64,000 nt of DNA from CAVVFX01 sp963747535 (GCA_963747535.1 CAVVFX010000006.1:1240001-1304000), one strand, 5' to 3'. Counted from the stretch's first letter, positions 51,074 to 59,936 are shown. Made by a program: numbers and translations. The notes: generated by a model not told the origin, from the letters alone.

Positions 51074-51240
51074 TGCGTAGCCTTTCCGTCCAGGAATCAA
51101 AGGAGTGAGGAGCGAGTTGCATTAATAACCCGAGTTGTCGCAGCCGAGGTATGTAACGGCCCGTCGGGCCGCAATCGCTGGCAGACCGCCCAACAGAGTG
51201 CATATCCGTGACACAGACATCGGTGCCTGGGCAGTCGTTT

Positions 51241-51465
51241 TTTGCGAAACGAAGCCAATCTGGCTGAGTGATGGTCAGGGCATCGGGTGGCGAAACAAAG
51301 CCAATCCGGGAAGAGCCCGGACTGGCTGATTATCTTTTTGACGAAACGAAGCCAATTTTGGCTGAGTTACGGTCAGGCACCGGATAGCGAAACGAAGCCA
51401 ATCCGAGGAGGCCCGGACTGGCTGGTAGCGTTTATTACGAAACGAAGCCAATTTGGATTGCCTGA
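51241..51465. repeat. A-B-A-B-A tandem repeat with GCGAAACGAAGCCAAT core
   Basis: The core occurs at about 51244, 51291, 51341, 51387 and 51438, at spacings of 47, 50, 46 and 51 bp. Inter-core text alternates between two types, one with TGGCTGAGT.A.GGTCAGG and one with CCCGGACTGGCTG. The true unit is therefore a dimer of about 97 bp. It is not coding. Confidence 0.8.
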
Positions 51466-52221
51466 TTCCCTGTTCCAAAAATTTCAAATATCAAAGAGCT
51501 TTTGCCACCACGACGACGATCGCGATGCCGCGGGCTCGTGCGTCGACGGCGCACACGTCCAATCTAATTCCACTTCTATCATGGGGTCAGGCGAATTCGG
51601 ATAGGGATGCCTCCAACTGCCGGTCGGGCCTGAAGATATTGTGGTGCAACCCAAGTGAATCAGTTTGGCTACGGCGCCCGGGGCCAGTTTGGCCGAACCT
51701 CAGCAACCGAAAAACCATACAGACGAGAAGAACGGTAAGCACTACGATATTGACCGTAGGGCTGCTCTCAGCGGCCCACAATGCGTTTCTTGGACCCTTG
51801 GGCTGTACTTCTATGCGTCGTGCGCTTCCCGCTCATCTGGATGGCTTCCGGCTGCCGTCAGCGCCTGGAGCGGACGCGTTGGTAAAACGCTGGGCGACGA
51901 CAGAGGATCAGTCTCCCAGGAGGCCGTTTGGGGCCAGCGTGCGGGATGTCCACATTCTGGGCACGAGTAACTTGTGGCGCGCCAGGCACCACAGACAAGG
52001 TGGACGCGAAAGCGATCGAGGATAAAGTTAACCAAGACGGTGAAACAATTCTCGGGCACAAGGATTCAAACGCCCGGCTGTCAACCAAAAGGTCCTCAGT
52101 GCGAAACTTGTTTGCGGAGCCAGATAGTTCCGACTTCGAGCTCTCTGGTCTTTTTGGTTGATGTCCGGGCCAAGCTGAAGGTATTGAGTTCCATTGAGGG
52201 ACGAGTCGTGGCCCCACATCT
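51466..52221. other. 750-bp gap with no supported gene
   Basis: Several short frames on both strands overlap here without family features. A stretch around 52030-52110 vaguely recalls the 3' half of a tRNA (GGATTCAAACGCC on the plus strand), but no complete cloverleaf can be formed. Confidence 0.5.
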
Positions 52222-53058
52222 TCAGCGGCTGGGTCTTAACGGGGTAGCAGGCGCCTTCGCAGGACTCTTTACGGTCGGCGGCAGCCCGGTCGCAGGCTTG
52301 GCACCTGGCGGCGCGGCTACAGGCGCATTGGTCTGGCCCACTGGTTTCACTACTGGGTCTGCAGTCTGGTGGTGATAGTCAAGATAGATCGGGACGGCGA
52401 TACTCGTAACGACAGAGAGAGCCCCGACGATGATGGTAACGATCAGAGCCTTGTTGGCAATGCTGACGCCCGTGCGCGATAAATCAATTGAGATTTTGGC
52501 AAGCTCCGACGAAGCCTTCGCCTCCTCACCGGATTGAGCCGCGAGTTCAAGGGCGGCTTTGGTGGTTTCGTGTAGGGCTTGCGTGAGATTCGCCTGCTGC
52601 TTCGCAAGATCGATCAACGCAGCCACTTCGTCGGTTAATTCGCGGAGCTGGCGATTCGTCTCGTAAGTCGGGTTTGGCGGTGGTTCGGGAATCTCGAACG
52701 CAGTAGGATCGTAACGTTCGATTAGATCAAAGTTGTTGGGTTCGCGGGGAGGGAAGTTGGCGATTGAATCCCGAACGCCAATGGATGCGAGGGAAGACTG
52801 CTCCATCGTTTGCCTTAACAGCTCCCTCATATTGGCAATCCCCGACCCCTCCGAGGCCCTTCTTCTTGCCTCGCTCAAAAGACCGGAAATGCCGCTCCCG
52901 GAAAGTTCTCTCGCCTGACGCAAAGTCTCGTTAGTTTTGTCGAGCGCCTCCTTCGTGAAATTGTAGGCGGGATTTGCGTTTTTCAAACGCTTGATCACCT
53001 CCATCTCGGGGTTAGGCGTTGGTAGATTCGAATCGTCGAGGATATCTTTGAGGTCCAT
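52222..53058 (-). CDS. Orphan coiled-coil protein with one transmembrane helix and Pro/Ala tail
   Basis: I do not recognise this 278-residue protein. The N-terminal 190 residues are acidic and helical, with probable coiled coils (TNRQLRELTDEVAALIDLAK, then ALHETTKAALELAAQSGEEA). A single transmembrane helix follows (about 203-222, LIVTIIVGALSVVTSIAVPI). The last 50 residues are Pro/Ala/Lys-rich, ending TPLRPSR. ATG 53058 is preferred; a GTG at 53073 would add five residues. It sits among repeats and orphan genes with no operon partner, so a mobile or recently acquired origin is possible. Confidence 0.62.
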   Translation of the reverse strand: MDLKDILDDSNLPTPNPEMEVIKRLKNANPAYNFTKEALDKTNETLRQARELSGSGISGLLSEARRRASEGSGIANMRELLRQTMEQSSLASIGVRDSIANFPPREPNNFDLIERYDPTAFEIPEPPPNPTYETNRQLRELTDEVAALIDLAKQQANLTQALHETTKAALELAAQSGEEAKASSELAKISIDLSRTGVSIANKALIVTIIVGALSVVTSIAVPIYLDYHHQTADPVVKPVGQTNAPVAAPPGAKPATGLPPTVKSPAKAPATPLRPSR

Positions 53059-53249
53059 CGTTACGTCACCCACCGTATGGGTCCATTTTACTGTAGAGGC
53101 CGTCCCAGGCCCGCATCCCTGCCCCGTCCAATACGGGCATAAATAGTCAATTCATTTCCTCTTGCGTGCGCGTAAGGTTCATAATCATCAGCGCCAAGAC
53201 AGGGGCTTGATCCGGTTCGCTACCAGATGACATAGCCTGCTCAATCTCC

Positions 53250-54245
53250 CTACCCTTTCCTGTTGTGCGCGAACAGCGAGCAAACGCAGTCCACGACGGT
53301 TGCGGCATCTTCAGGTAAAACCTCAGATCCGTGGTGCATGACTTGGTCTCTTCCAGGCCCAGTATCTTTCCAGAGGTGCCATAGACTTTCGCTCGTCCAC
53401 CCCGGCGGAAGCGTCCACGGCTTCAAGCTGTCGATTCCGTCTATGAGATCAGACATCTTGCCACTGCGGCCAAGGAATCGGCGCAGTTCCTTCTCAAGCT
53501 CACGCCAGGCGATGATGGCGGCCACTGTCGGCTCGGTGTCGAGGTACGAGCGGGCCAGATCCAGTTTGTCTATGCCCTTTAGGGCGCGGGCAATCCTCCA
53601 TGCTCTGCGCTTCTGAACCTCCGGGTCCGTGGAAAACGCCCTAAAGTGTCTCCGCCGGTCATCGCTCTTACCGCTTCGACGATGAGCGAACCAGTACCAC
53701 GTCCAAAGAGCGAATTCCGTTTCGGCGACATTAAGCGCAGGGCGCCGAAGTGTTTGCCACTCGCTCCACCACAGCAACTCCTCGCAATAGTCCACATAAA
53801 ACTTCGGCACCGTGTGGCCCGAGACGAACAGGGAGCTCGCCAAGTGGTGGCTGCACATTGCATAGCGCTCCGGGTAAACATGCTGCAGGACAAGCGCGGT
53901 CAACCCAAGATCACGAAAGCAGTAGCGGATCTTACTTATTAGTTGTTCGCTGTAGCTGTCCGGCGTCAGGCGCCGGATTAAGTCTGCGGCGTGTGTCTTC
54001 TCCATCTGTCTCGCAAGGTCTTCGTAGTCCGGTTTTGACCAGTCGTCTACGTACGGAAGATCGTCCTCGAAGATCTCCAGAACGTCGCGGGCTGTTATGT
54101 CACGGCGATCAGGGCCCGGCTGCAGCCCACGGTAGTGAGCCTTGATTCTGGCAAACCCATCCTTGAATCTGTCCTTGCGGTGGTACCTTTCCTTGAGTGC
54201 GTCACCGAATAGAGCCCAGTACCTGCCCAGATCAAAGCCGCCCAT
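53250..54245 (-). CDS. Probable HEPN-domain protein, 331 residues
   Basis: The N-terminal two thirds are helical and unfamiliar, Trp/Tyr-rich (FYVDYCEELLWWSEW, FALWTWYWFAHRRSGKS). Towards the C-terminus, IAWRELEKELRRFLGRSG and RDQVMHHGSEVLP resemble a HEPN domain. RDQVMH (R at about residue 299) fits the Rx4-6H motif that is catalytic in many HEPN ribonucleases of toxin-antitoxin, abortive-infection and CRISPR systems. The ATG at 54245, with GAGG about 9 nt upstream, is favoured over the GTG at 54260. It has no adjacent antitoxin candidate on the same strand. The HEPN call rests on pattern only. Confidence 0.65.
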   Translation of the reverse strand: MGGFDLGRYWALFGDALKERYHRKDRFKDGFARIKAHYRGLQPGPDRRDITARDVLEIFEDDLPYVDDWSKPDYEDLARQMEKTHAADLIRRLTPDSYSEQLISKIRYCFRDLGLTALVLQHVYPERYAMCSHHLASSLFVSGHTVPKFYVDYCEELLWWSEWQTLRRPALNVAETEFALWTWYWFAHRRSGKSDDRRRHFRAFSTDPEVQKRRAWRIARALKGIDKLDLARSYLDTEPTVAAIIAWRELEKELRRFLGRSGKMSDLIDGIDSLKPWTLPPGWTSESLWHLWKDTGPGRDQVMHHGSEVLPEDAATVVDCVCSLFAHNRKG

Positions 54246-54626
54246 GTTTCTCAACCTCACAGATGATTCTAGCGCCAGATCAAGGGGCGCCTTCGCTCCG
54301 GATTGGTTGGAGCATTTAGCTGGCAGTCCGCAGCGGGGCTTGCCGGCGCCTAAACTGGCATCGAGCTCTTATCTGAACCGAATTTCTGACGCGGGGACAC
54401 CCGCCGGGGCGCGATTGATGCGGGTGGGTGCAGATGGTGGGGCCGCGGGTGGGCACGCGAATACAACCGGCTCGCGCGAACGCGGAGAAGTAAAGTGAGG
54501 ATATTGACGTCCACCCAGGGCAGACGACTCCCGGTCAGAGCTGCAGACATTCCTGGACCGTCCCGGCTGGCATTCGGACGACGCGACGGACGCGCAAACG
54601 CACACGCCAGGCGGTAAACTATCGCA
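54246..54626. other. Divergent promoter region of the HEPN-like and UDG-like genes
   Basis: The 380-bp gap holds no credible gene. Overlapping frames on both strands are GC-driven. Confidence 0.4.
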
Positions 54627-55619
54627 ATGGCATCGGGATTAGATCGTGAACACCTGGTCCGTCGCGTCCATGGTTGCGTGGACTGCATGGGCCAGGAGTT
54701 CGCGTCGGGCTTCTGTCGGATTTCGGAGGGCCGGCCTTTTTCGAAGTTTCCACCCATCATTGGCGCAACTGACGGCACCGCCGAGATCTTATTTGTGGGG
54801 ATAAACCCGAGGGTCGGGGCATCAAATTGCAGCCTCTATTGGCAGATCATGCCCAAATTTGAGGACTTCATCGATCTGGGGAAGAATAGGACGAACGGCC
54901 AAGTTTACATCGGCTTAGGCGCCAAAGAGCAGCATTATCGAGTGCATTGGGAAATTGTGTCCGCCATCTTCGCCGGCGCGGCGTTTGAAGCCGTTGCGGC
55001 GGTCACAGAGCTCTACTTTTGTGCGTCGGGAGATTCGAAGATTTTTCATCCGGGGTTCAGCCCGTGCGCCGACAGCTATTTTGAAAATGTGGTAGAACTC
55101 GTGCAGCCCAAAGTGATTGTCGCGCTGGGCCAGCTCGTCCATGCCTACTTCGAGGCCCGATATGCTGCGACCGGTCTTCAGGCAACGATTTTGGCTGCTG
55201 GCCAGCAACGCACTCTGATCAAACTCGCCCACCCACGGGCTAAAGGCAGCATCAACGTCCATGCTGCCGTGACAGCAATCGCGGCAGTGCTTGGTGTCTC
55301 TTTAGGTCCAGCCACGGGAAGCACACCGCAGACCCAGGGCAGCGGCCTGTCGGCGCAGAGGTTTGCACTCAATCCGGCGTTTGCGTACGCGCCGCACCGG
55401 TCGGGAACTGCGATATTCGGAATTGTCACAAGCCTACAGGCGCTAAACGGACCCTTCACCTATCCACAGTTTGAGCAGATAGTCGCGAGGGTGCTCGGCT
55501 GGCATGCCACTTCGAGTTCATTCTCCGTACAGACTGAGTTTAGGACGTTGCCTGAGGCTACAAACGCGTGGCTACACGAGTTGCTCAAGAAGCGTAGGCC
55601 GATTGTGATTAAGCTGTAG
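54627..55619 (+). CDS. Uracil-DNA glycosylase-superfamily-like protein with extra C-terminal domain
   Basis: Residues about 50-215 of 330 show the UDG superfamily outline: LFVGINPRVGASN (motif A region), a strand and helix VVELVQPKVIVALGQLVHAYF typical of the central UDG core, and LIKLAHPRAKG corresponding to the motif B His-Pro. An N-terminal CVDCMGQEFASGFC could bind a metal or cluster, with FCASGD and PCADSYF contributing further Cys. The catalytic Asp/Asn of true UDGs is not obvious. About 115 residues after the core are unknown. It diverges from the HEPN-like gene. Activity is uncertain. Confidence 0.65.
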   Translation: MASGLDREHLVRRVHGCVDCMGQEFASGFCRISEGRPFSKFPPIIGATDGTAEILFVGINPRVGASNCSLYWQIMPKFEDFIDLGKNRTNGQVYIGLGAKEQHYRVHWEIVSAIFAGAAFEAVAAVTELYFCASGDSKIFHPGFSPCADSYFENVVELVQPKVIVALGQLVHAYFEARYAATGLQATILAAGQQRTLIKLAHPRAKGSINVHAAVTAIAAVLGVSLGPATGSTPQTQGSGLSAQRFALNPAFAYAPHRSGTAIFGIVTSLQALNGPFTYPQFEQIVARVLGWHATSSSFSVQTEFRTLPEATNAWLHELLKKRRPIVIKL

Positions 55620-55695
55620 AGTCCTTGCCTAGGCTGGCTTCGATGCGATCAGCTTGCGCGCCGTTAATTCACCTCAAACCAGCCGGCCGGCGGGG

Positions 55696-55724
55696 CTTAA
55701 GTTAGCGCTTATGGGCGCGCGCCC
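55696..55724. repeat. Inverted second copy of the GCGCTAACTTAAG repeat
   Basis: CTTAAGTTAGCGCTTATGGG and the following GCGC are the reverse complement of 51046-51072 with two or three differences. It lies in the gap before the carboxylesterase. Confidence 0.7.
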
Positions 55725-55826
55725 CACGGAGTGCTGCCAACTGCGCGGACCTGAGTCAAGTGAATACCCACCTTGTGCGAGTCCCTCAAGGCCCCGTAAT
55801 CCGTACTCTGTGCTAACATTCCTGCG

Positions 55827-57362
55827 ATGCGCCTTCCCATATTGGCACTGCTGGCGATCTCGCTCTCAGCGCAGGACACGGAAGTGCGCACCCGTTACGG
55901 CGTGGTTGCCGGCGCTGAGTCTCAAGGCCTACGCGTCTTCAAAGGCATCCCCTACGCCACGCCCCCGGTCGGTGATCTCCGTTGGAAACGTCCCCTCGCT
56001 CCAAAGCCGTGGACCGGTGTCCGCCAAGCCACGGAGTTTGCCGCGTCCTGTGTCCAGCCGGCGCCCCGCGTCCAGCCGCAAAGCGAAGATTGTCTCTACC
56101 TGAACGTCTGGAGTTTGCCGGCCGCTCAAAACGCGCCGGTCATGGTGTGGATCCACGGCGGCGGATATCTTGCCGGCTCGGGATCCGTTCCCCTATATGA
56201 CGGCAGCGCCCTCGCGCACTTGGGTGCTGTGGTGGTGACCATCAACTACCGGCTGGGAGTCTTCGGCTTTCTCGCGCATCCGCAGTTATCCCGCGAGTCG
56301 CGCGAACATGTCTCCGGTAACTACGGTCTGCTGGACCAAATCGCGGCCCTGCAATGGGTACGCGAAAATATCGCCGCATTCGGCGGCGATCCGAAGAACG
56401 TGACGGTTTTCGGCGAATCGGCGGGAGCCGGGAGCGTCAGTTGTCTGCTCTTCTCTCCTCTCGCCAAGGGGCTGTTTCACCGCGCCATCGCCGAAAGTGG
56501 AGCGCTCGACGACCAGTTGAGAACCTTGCGCAATCCTCTGGGAGGAATTGAGTCCGCCGAACACGAGGGTTTGGAAGTCCCCCGTTTGCTCGGCTGCGGC
56601 GGTGCGAAGACCCTGGATTGCATGCGCGAGATGAGCAGCCGTCTGCTGGTGAAGATGCTGCCGCCGTCTATCTCCTGTCTCGAATGTACCCAGCGGGATA
56701 CGTTTGGCCCGGTGATGGATGGCTACGTCATACCTGGACAACCCTATGAACTGCTCCGTTCCGGGAGAATCAATCCGGCCACGGTTCTGACCGGAAGCAA
56801 CCGTGGTGAAGGCACCATTGTAATCGGCGTGAGACCGGTTCCCGATGTGGAAGGGTATCATGCGTGGATCACCGCTCGTTTCAAGGACCAGGCAGACAAG
56901 GTGCTGGCAACCTATCCAGCGGCGTCGAACGACGAAGTCCGCACCGCTATTCGCGATGTCTATACCGATTCCTGGTATTTGTGTCCATCGCGGTCGCTGG
57001 CCGCCGCGGAGAAGACCGCCTGGCTCTATCAATTCTCCCGGGTCCGGCCAGGCATGGAGATGCGCACGGCTCATGGCAGCGAACTTCCATATGTGTTCGA
57101 CACGCTCAAGGCTATTGCCGGACGAGTCGAAATAGTCGACCGGTCTCTCGCGGGAATGATGAGCGCAGCCTGGTATCGCTTCGCTGCCAGCGGCGATCCC
57201 AACGGCGACGGCTTGCCCGAATGGCCTCAGTACGATCGCAACTCGGAGGTCAGTCTGGAATTTGGAGAAACCGTCCAGGTGAACCACGGCTTGCACGCAT
57301 CCCAATGCGATATGTGGAGCTTCACGGGACACACGTCGGGTATACCGGGAGGCAGCTTCTAA
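55827..57362 (+). CDS. Secreted type-B carboxylesterase
   Basis: The 511-residue protein starts with a signal peptide (MRLPILALLAISLSAQ). It has the alpha/beta-hydrolase landmarks EDCLYLNVW (EDCLxLN signature), WIHGGGYLAGS (oxyanion hole), the nucleophile S198 in FGESAGAGS, an acidic residue in the GSNRGEGT region, and a catalytic His in AHGSELPYVF. The family hydrolyses carboxylic esters and includes p-nitrobenzyl esterases. Length is normal. A 28-bp palindrome begins 19 bp after the stop. The substrate cannot be deduced. Confidence 0.93.
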   Translation: MRLPILALLAISLSAQDTEVRTRYGVVAGAESQGLRVFKGIPYATPPVGDLRWKRPLAPKPWTGVRQATEFAASCVQPAPRVQPQSEDCLYLNVWSLPAAQNAPVMVWIHGGGYLAGSGSVPLYDGSALAHLGAVVVTINYRLGVFGFLAHPQLSRESREHVSGNYGLLDQIAALQWVRENIAAFGGDPKNVTVFGESAGAGSVSCLLFSPLAKGLFHRAIAESGALDDQLRTLRNPLGGIESAEHEGLEVPRLLGCGGAKTLDCMREMSSRLLVKMLPPSISCLECTQRDTFGPVMDGYVIPGQPYELLRSGRINPATVLTGSNRGEGTIVIGVRPVPDVEGYHAWITARFKDQADKVLATYPAASNDEVRTAIRDVYTDSWYLCPSRSLAAAEKTAWLYQFSRVRPGMEMRTAHGSELPYVFDTLKAIAGRVEIVDRSLAGMMSAAWYRFAASGDPNGDGLPEWPQYDRNSEVSLEFGETVQVNHGLHASQCDMWSFTGHTSGIPGGSF

Positions 57363-57381
57363 TGCAGCGCACCGCCCGTGG

Positions 57382-57409
57382 GGCAGACCATCGTTTTTTG
57401 TGGTCTGCC
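57382..57409. repeat. 28-bp dispersed palindrome, 19 bp past the carboxylesterase stop
   Basis: Arms GGCAGACCA / TGGTCTGCC with centre TCGTTTTTTG, identical to the copy at 506-533. Confidence 0.9.
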
Positions 57410-57466
57410 GGGCTTTATCCGTGGCTATGAGGTGTTAGCCTGAACGCGAGAGAGTAACTCCTATTT

Positions 57467-58858
57467 ATGATGGAATGGTCGCGCCTTCTTATCTGCCGTC
57501 GAGCCGCACCCTCGGATCATCTGGACGGAGATCGCACGGAGTTCGAACAGGACCTCAGCCGCGTGGTCTTCAGCACGCCGGTTCGTCGTCTCCAGGACAA
57601 GACTCACGTCTTTCCGCTCGAACAGCACGATTCCGTGCGTACCCGCCTGACTCATTCGCTCGAAGTCAGCAGTGTAGCCCGGGACCTGGCACAAGGCGCC
57701 GTCAGGCGAATGGCAAACCGCATCCCGCAGGATTGTGCGCATGCCATTTCGACCATCGCCGCCGCTTGTGCGCTCTTGCACGACGTGGGAAATCCACCCT
57801 TCGGCCATGCCGGTGAAAGAGCCATCCAGGACTGGTTCTCCCAAAAGCTAGCCGAGGACCCGAGGTTCGTCGGAGCTTTGGTCGACAGGAGTTCCGGAGC
57901 CCTGACTTATCTGCCCGCCGCGCAGGACTTCATTCAATTCGATGGCAATGCCCAGATGGTGCGGCTGGCCGGCCGTCTGCAGGTTCTGAGCGATCACAAC
58001 GGTCTCAACCTGACCTTCGCCACCCTGTCGGCCGCGTGTAAGTATGTGGTGTCCGCCAGTGACATCTGTGCGGAGCGGCACGAGCGTTCGAAGCCAGGCT
58101 TCTTCGAGACCGAAAGAGAACTGATCGAGCAGGTGCAGCAGGAAACCGGCACCGGAGTGGCGAGAAACCCGATCACGTACCTGGTGGAAGCCGCCGACGA
58201 TATCGTCAACGTGTGCATCGACCTGGAAGATGGCGTCCGGAAACGGGTCTTCCGCTGGCCGGAGATGGTTGAAGAACTGGAACGGCATGGAGCCGGCGGT
58301 GAGGCCAGGGCGCTGATGAAGGCCGCCGAGACGTTCGTCCGCCAGAGCGGACTCGCCGGATTCAGTACCGAGGAGGTCTATTCGCAGGCGTTTCGAACCC
58401 GGTTAATGGCTAGCTTGATTCCGGCCGTCCTCAACGAATTCCAGAAGTCGTATGAGCCCATCATGGAGGGTGAATACGGCTGGGAGTTGGTCAGACAATC
58501 GGCAGCGGCGACTCTCTATAACGCTTGCAAAGAGGTGATCAAACGGCGCATCTTCTGTTCCGCCGAAGTCCTGCGCCTGGAGATTATGGGCCGCAAGGTA
58601 ATCCATGACTTACTCGATCTCTACTGGGAAGGGGTTTCTCCGGCAGTGCGGGACGAGAAAGGCTTCGGAACTAAGCTTTACGCGATCATCTCCGACAATT
58701 ACCGGCACGCCTTCGAACAGGATCTGACGCGGAGTTACCCGAAATTACCTCCCGCCGCGCAACAACACTATCTACGGTTGCGGTTGGTCTGCGACCAGGT
58801 AGCCGGCATGACCGACGCCCACGCCGTACGACAGCACCGTTCCCTGACCAACGCTTAG
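57467..58858 (+). CDS. dNTP triphosphohydrolase, dGTPase type 1-like
   Basis: The 463-residue protein has FEQDLSRVVFSTPVRRLQDK, the metal-site histidine in RTRLTHSLEVSSVAR (H63), LLHDVGNPPFGHAGE (H105, D106), and EAADDIVNVCIDLEDG. This is the longer, Dgt-like class with a large inserted region, distinct from the 376-residue paralogue at 44201. It hydrolyses dGTP or other dNTPs to nucleoside and triphosphate. It starts at ATG 57467. The insertion sequence begins 55 bp after its stop, with a composite palindrome between them. Confidence 0.9.
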   Translation: MMEWSRLLICRRAAPSDHLDGDRTEFEQDLSRVVFSTPVRRLQDKTHVFPLEQHDSVRTRLTHSLEVSSVARDLAQGAVRRMANRIPQDCAHAISTIAAACALLHDVGNPPFGHAGERAIQDWFSQKLAEDPRFVGALVDRSSGALTYLPAAQDFIQFDGNAQMVRLAGRLQVLSDHNGLNLTFATLSAACKYVVSASDICAERHERSKPGFFETERELIEQVQQETGTGVARNPITYLVEAADDIVNVCIDLEDGVRKRVFRWPEMVEELERHGAGGEARALMKAAETFVRQSGLAGFSTEEVYSQAFRTRLMASLIPAVLNEFQKSYEPIMEGEYGWELVRQSAAATLYNACKEVIKRRIFCSAEVLRLEIMGRKVIHDLLDLYWEGVSPAVRDEKGFGTKLYAIISDNYRHAFEQDLTRSYPKLPPAAQQHYLRLRLVCDQVAGMTDAHAVRQHRSLTNA

Positions 58859-58868
58859 TCTACCGTTC

Positions 58869-58896
58869 GGCAGACTATCGTTTCTTGTGGTCTGTC
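58869..58896. repeat. Diverged dispersed palindrome beside the insertion sequence
   Basis: GGCAGACTATCG ... TGGTCTGTCC has three changes from the consensus arms. It is followed directly by the GCTGCGAAGCAGC hairpin that flanks the insertion sequence. Confidence 0.8.
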
Positions 58897-58913
58897 CGGC
58901 TGCGAAGCAGCCC
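58897..58913 (+). repeat. Left 17-bp flanking direct repeat of the insertion sequence
   Basis: CGGCTGCGAAGCAGCCC directly abuts the left terminal inverted repeat. The identical 17 bp abuts the right end at 61515-61531. It is itself a hairpin (GGCTGC / GCAGCC). Confidence 0.9.
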
Positions 58914-59020
58914 CTGGAGTTTGTACATTTTTCTGGGTTTGGCGCGGAGATTTCTCTGGACTTTTGCGTGAAGCTTCTGTAACGTAAGCATGAGGACCTG
59001 CATTGGGCAGGTCGCATGCG

Positions 59021-59935
59021 ATGCCTATCACAATTGGTGACGGCCTTTCGTTCTGCGGTCACACATTGAGTCAGTCCGAATTGGATCTAATTCGCAGCAT
59101 CACGCGCGAGTTTGCCGGTCTGACTTTGACCGAACTGGCGGCAACCCTCTGCGAACTGCTGGAGTGGCGACGTCCCAACGGTGGGCTCAAGAGCCGCGAG
59201 TGTTATCTGTTTTTGCGCGAACTCCACGACCGTGGATGGTTGCCTTGGTTGCCCGCCCCGCAGCCCAGACATCCCCGCGTCTCCGCACCCAGACCGGCAG
59301 TTTTGCCACTCGCGGCTCCCCCTGCGCTCACCGGAGCGCTGGAGTCCTACCGTCCCATTTCACTGCAGCTGATTGAATGCCCCGAGCAACGGCTACTGTT
59401 CCGTCGATATCTGGAACAATATCATTACCTCGGCTACCGTGCTCCTTATGGGGCGCAACTTCGTTACTGGGCCCGGGCAGCGAATCCGGATTTGCCGCCG
59501 CTGGCCGCCCTACTGTTCACCAGCGCTGCGTGGCGGATGGCGCCGCGCGACGGCTGGATCGGATGGAGTGACCAGGTTCGTCAGCGCAATCTCCCTCTGG
59601 TAATCAACCACAGCCGCTTTCTGATTCTCCCCTGGGCACGCGTTCCCCATCTGGCCAGCCATATTCTGGCGCGAGCCGCGCAACAACTACCGCGCGACTG
59701 GCAGGCCCGCTATGGTGTCACCCCTGTGTTGATGGAAACCCTGGTGGACCCGACGCGTTACCGCGGCACTTGCTATCGCGCCGCCAATTGGATCGAAGCC
59801 GGCATGACCACCGGCCGCGGACGCATGGACCGTTCCGGACAGGCCCAAGGGATCCGCAAGCAGATTTTTCTCTATCCCCTACACCGCCTCTGTCGCCAAC
59901 GGCTATGCGCCGACCTACCTGTTTTGAGGAACTGA
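59021..59935 (+). CDS. DUF4338 (DruA-type) protein encoded within the insertion sequence
   Basis: The 304-residue protein has the DUF4338 hallmarks: YHYLGYRAPYGAQLRYWA, LVINHSRFLILPWARVPHLA, RDWQARYGVTPVLMETLVD and YRGTCYRAANWIEAG followed by TTGRGRMDR. The domain is best known from DruA of the Druantia anti-phage system, and automated pipelines often give that name. Here the gene lies between the terminal inverted repeats of an insertion sequence, one base before the transposase gene, so an accessory transposition role is far more likely. ATG 59021 is used; a TTG at 59003 is possible. An N-terminal helical segment (about 1-60) precedes the domain. Confidence 0.88.
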   Translation: MPITIGDGLSFCGHTLSQSELDLIRSITREFAGLTLTELAATLCELLEWRRPNGGLKSRECYLFLRELHDRGWLPWLPAPQPRHPRVSAPRPAVLPLAAPPALTGALESYRPISLQLIECPEQRLLFRRYLEQYHYLGYRAPYGAQLRYWARAANPDLPPLAALLFTSAAWRMAPRDGWIGWSDQVRQRNLPLVINHSRFLILPWARVPHLASHILARAAQQLPRDWQARYGVTPVLMETLVDPTRYRGTCYRAANWIEAGMTTGRGRMDRSGQAQGIRKQIFLYPLHRLCRQRLCADLPVLRN

Positions 59936-59936
59936 C

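Noticed and set aside
51241..51465. CRISPR-like array (five 16-17-bp repeats with about 30-35-bp spacers)
   Set aside because: Spacers are not unique but alternate between two types, repeats vary, no cas genes are present, and the same motif is scattered elsewhere.
52030..52110. Possible tRNA on the minus strand (T-arm-like GGCGTTTGAATCC)
   Set aside because: No matching acceptor stem, D-arm or anticodon arm can be built; at most a decayed fragment.
59021..59935. Druantia anti-phage system (DruA)
   Set aside because: Only DUF4338 is present, inside an insertion sequence; no druB-E genes adjoin it.
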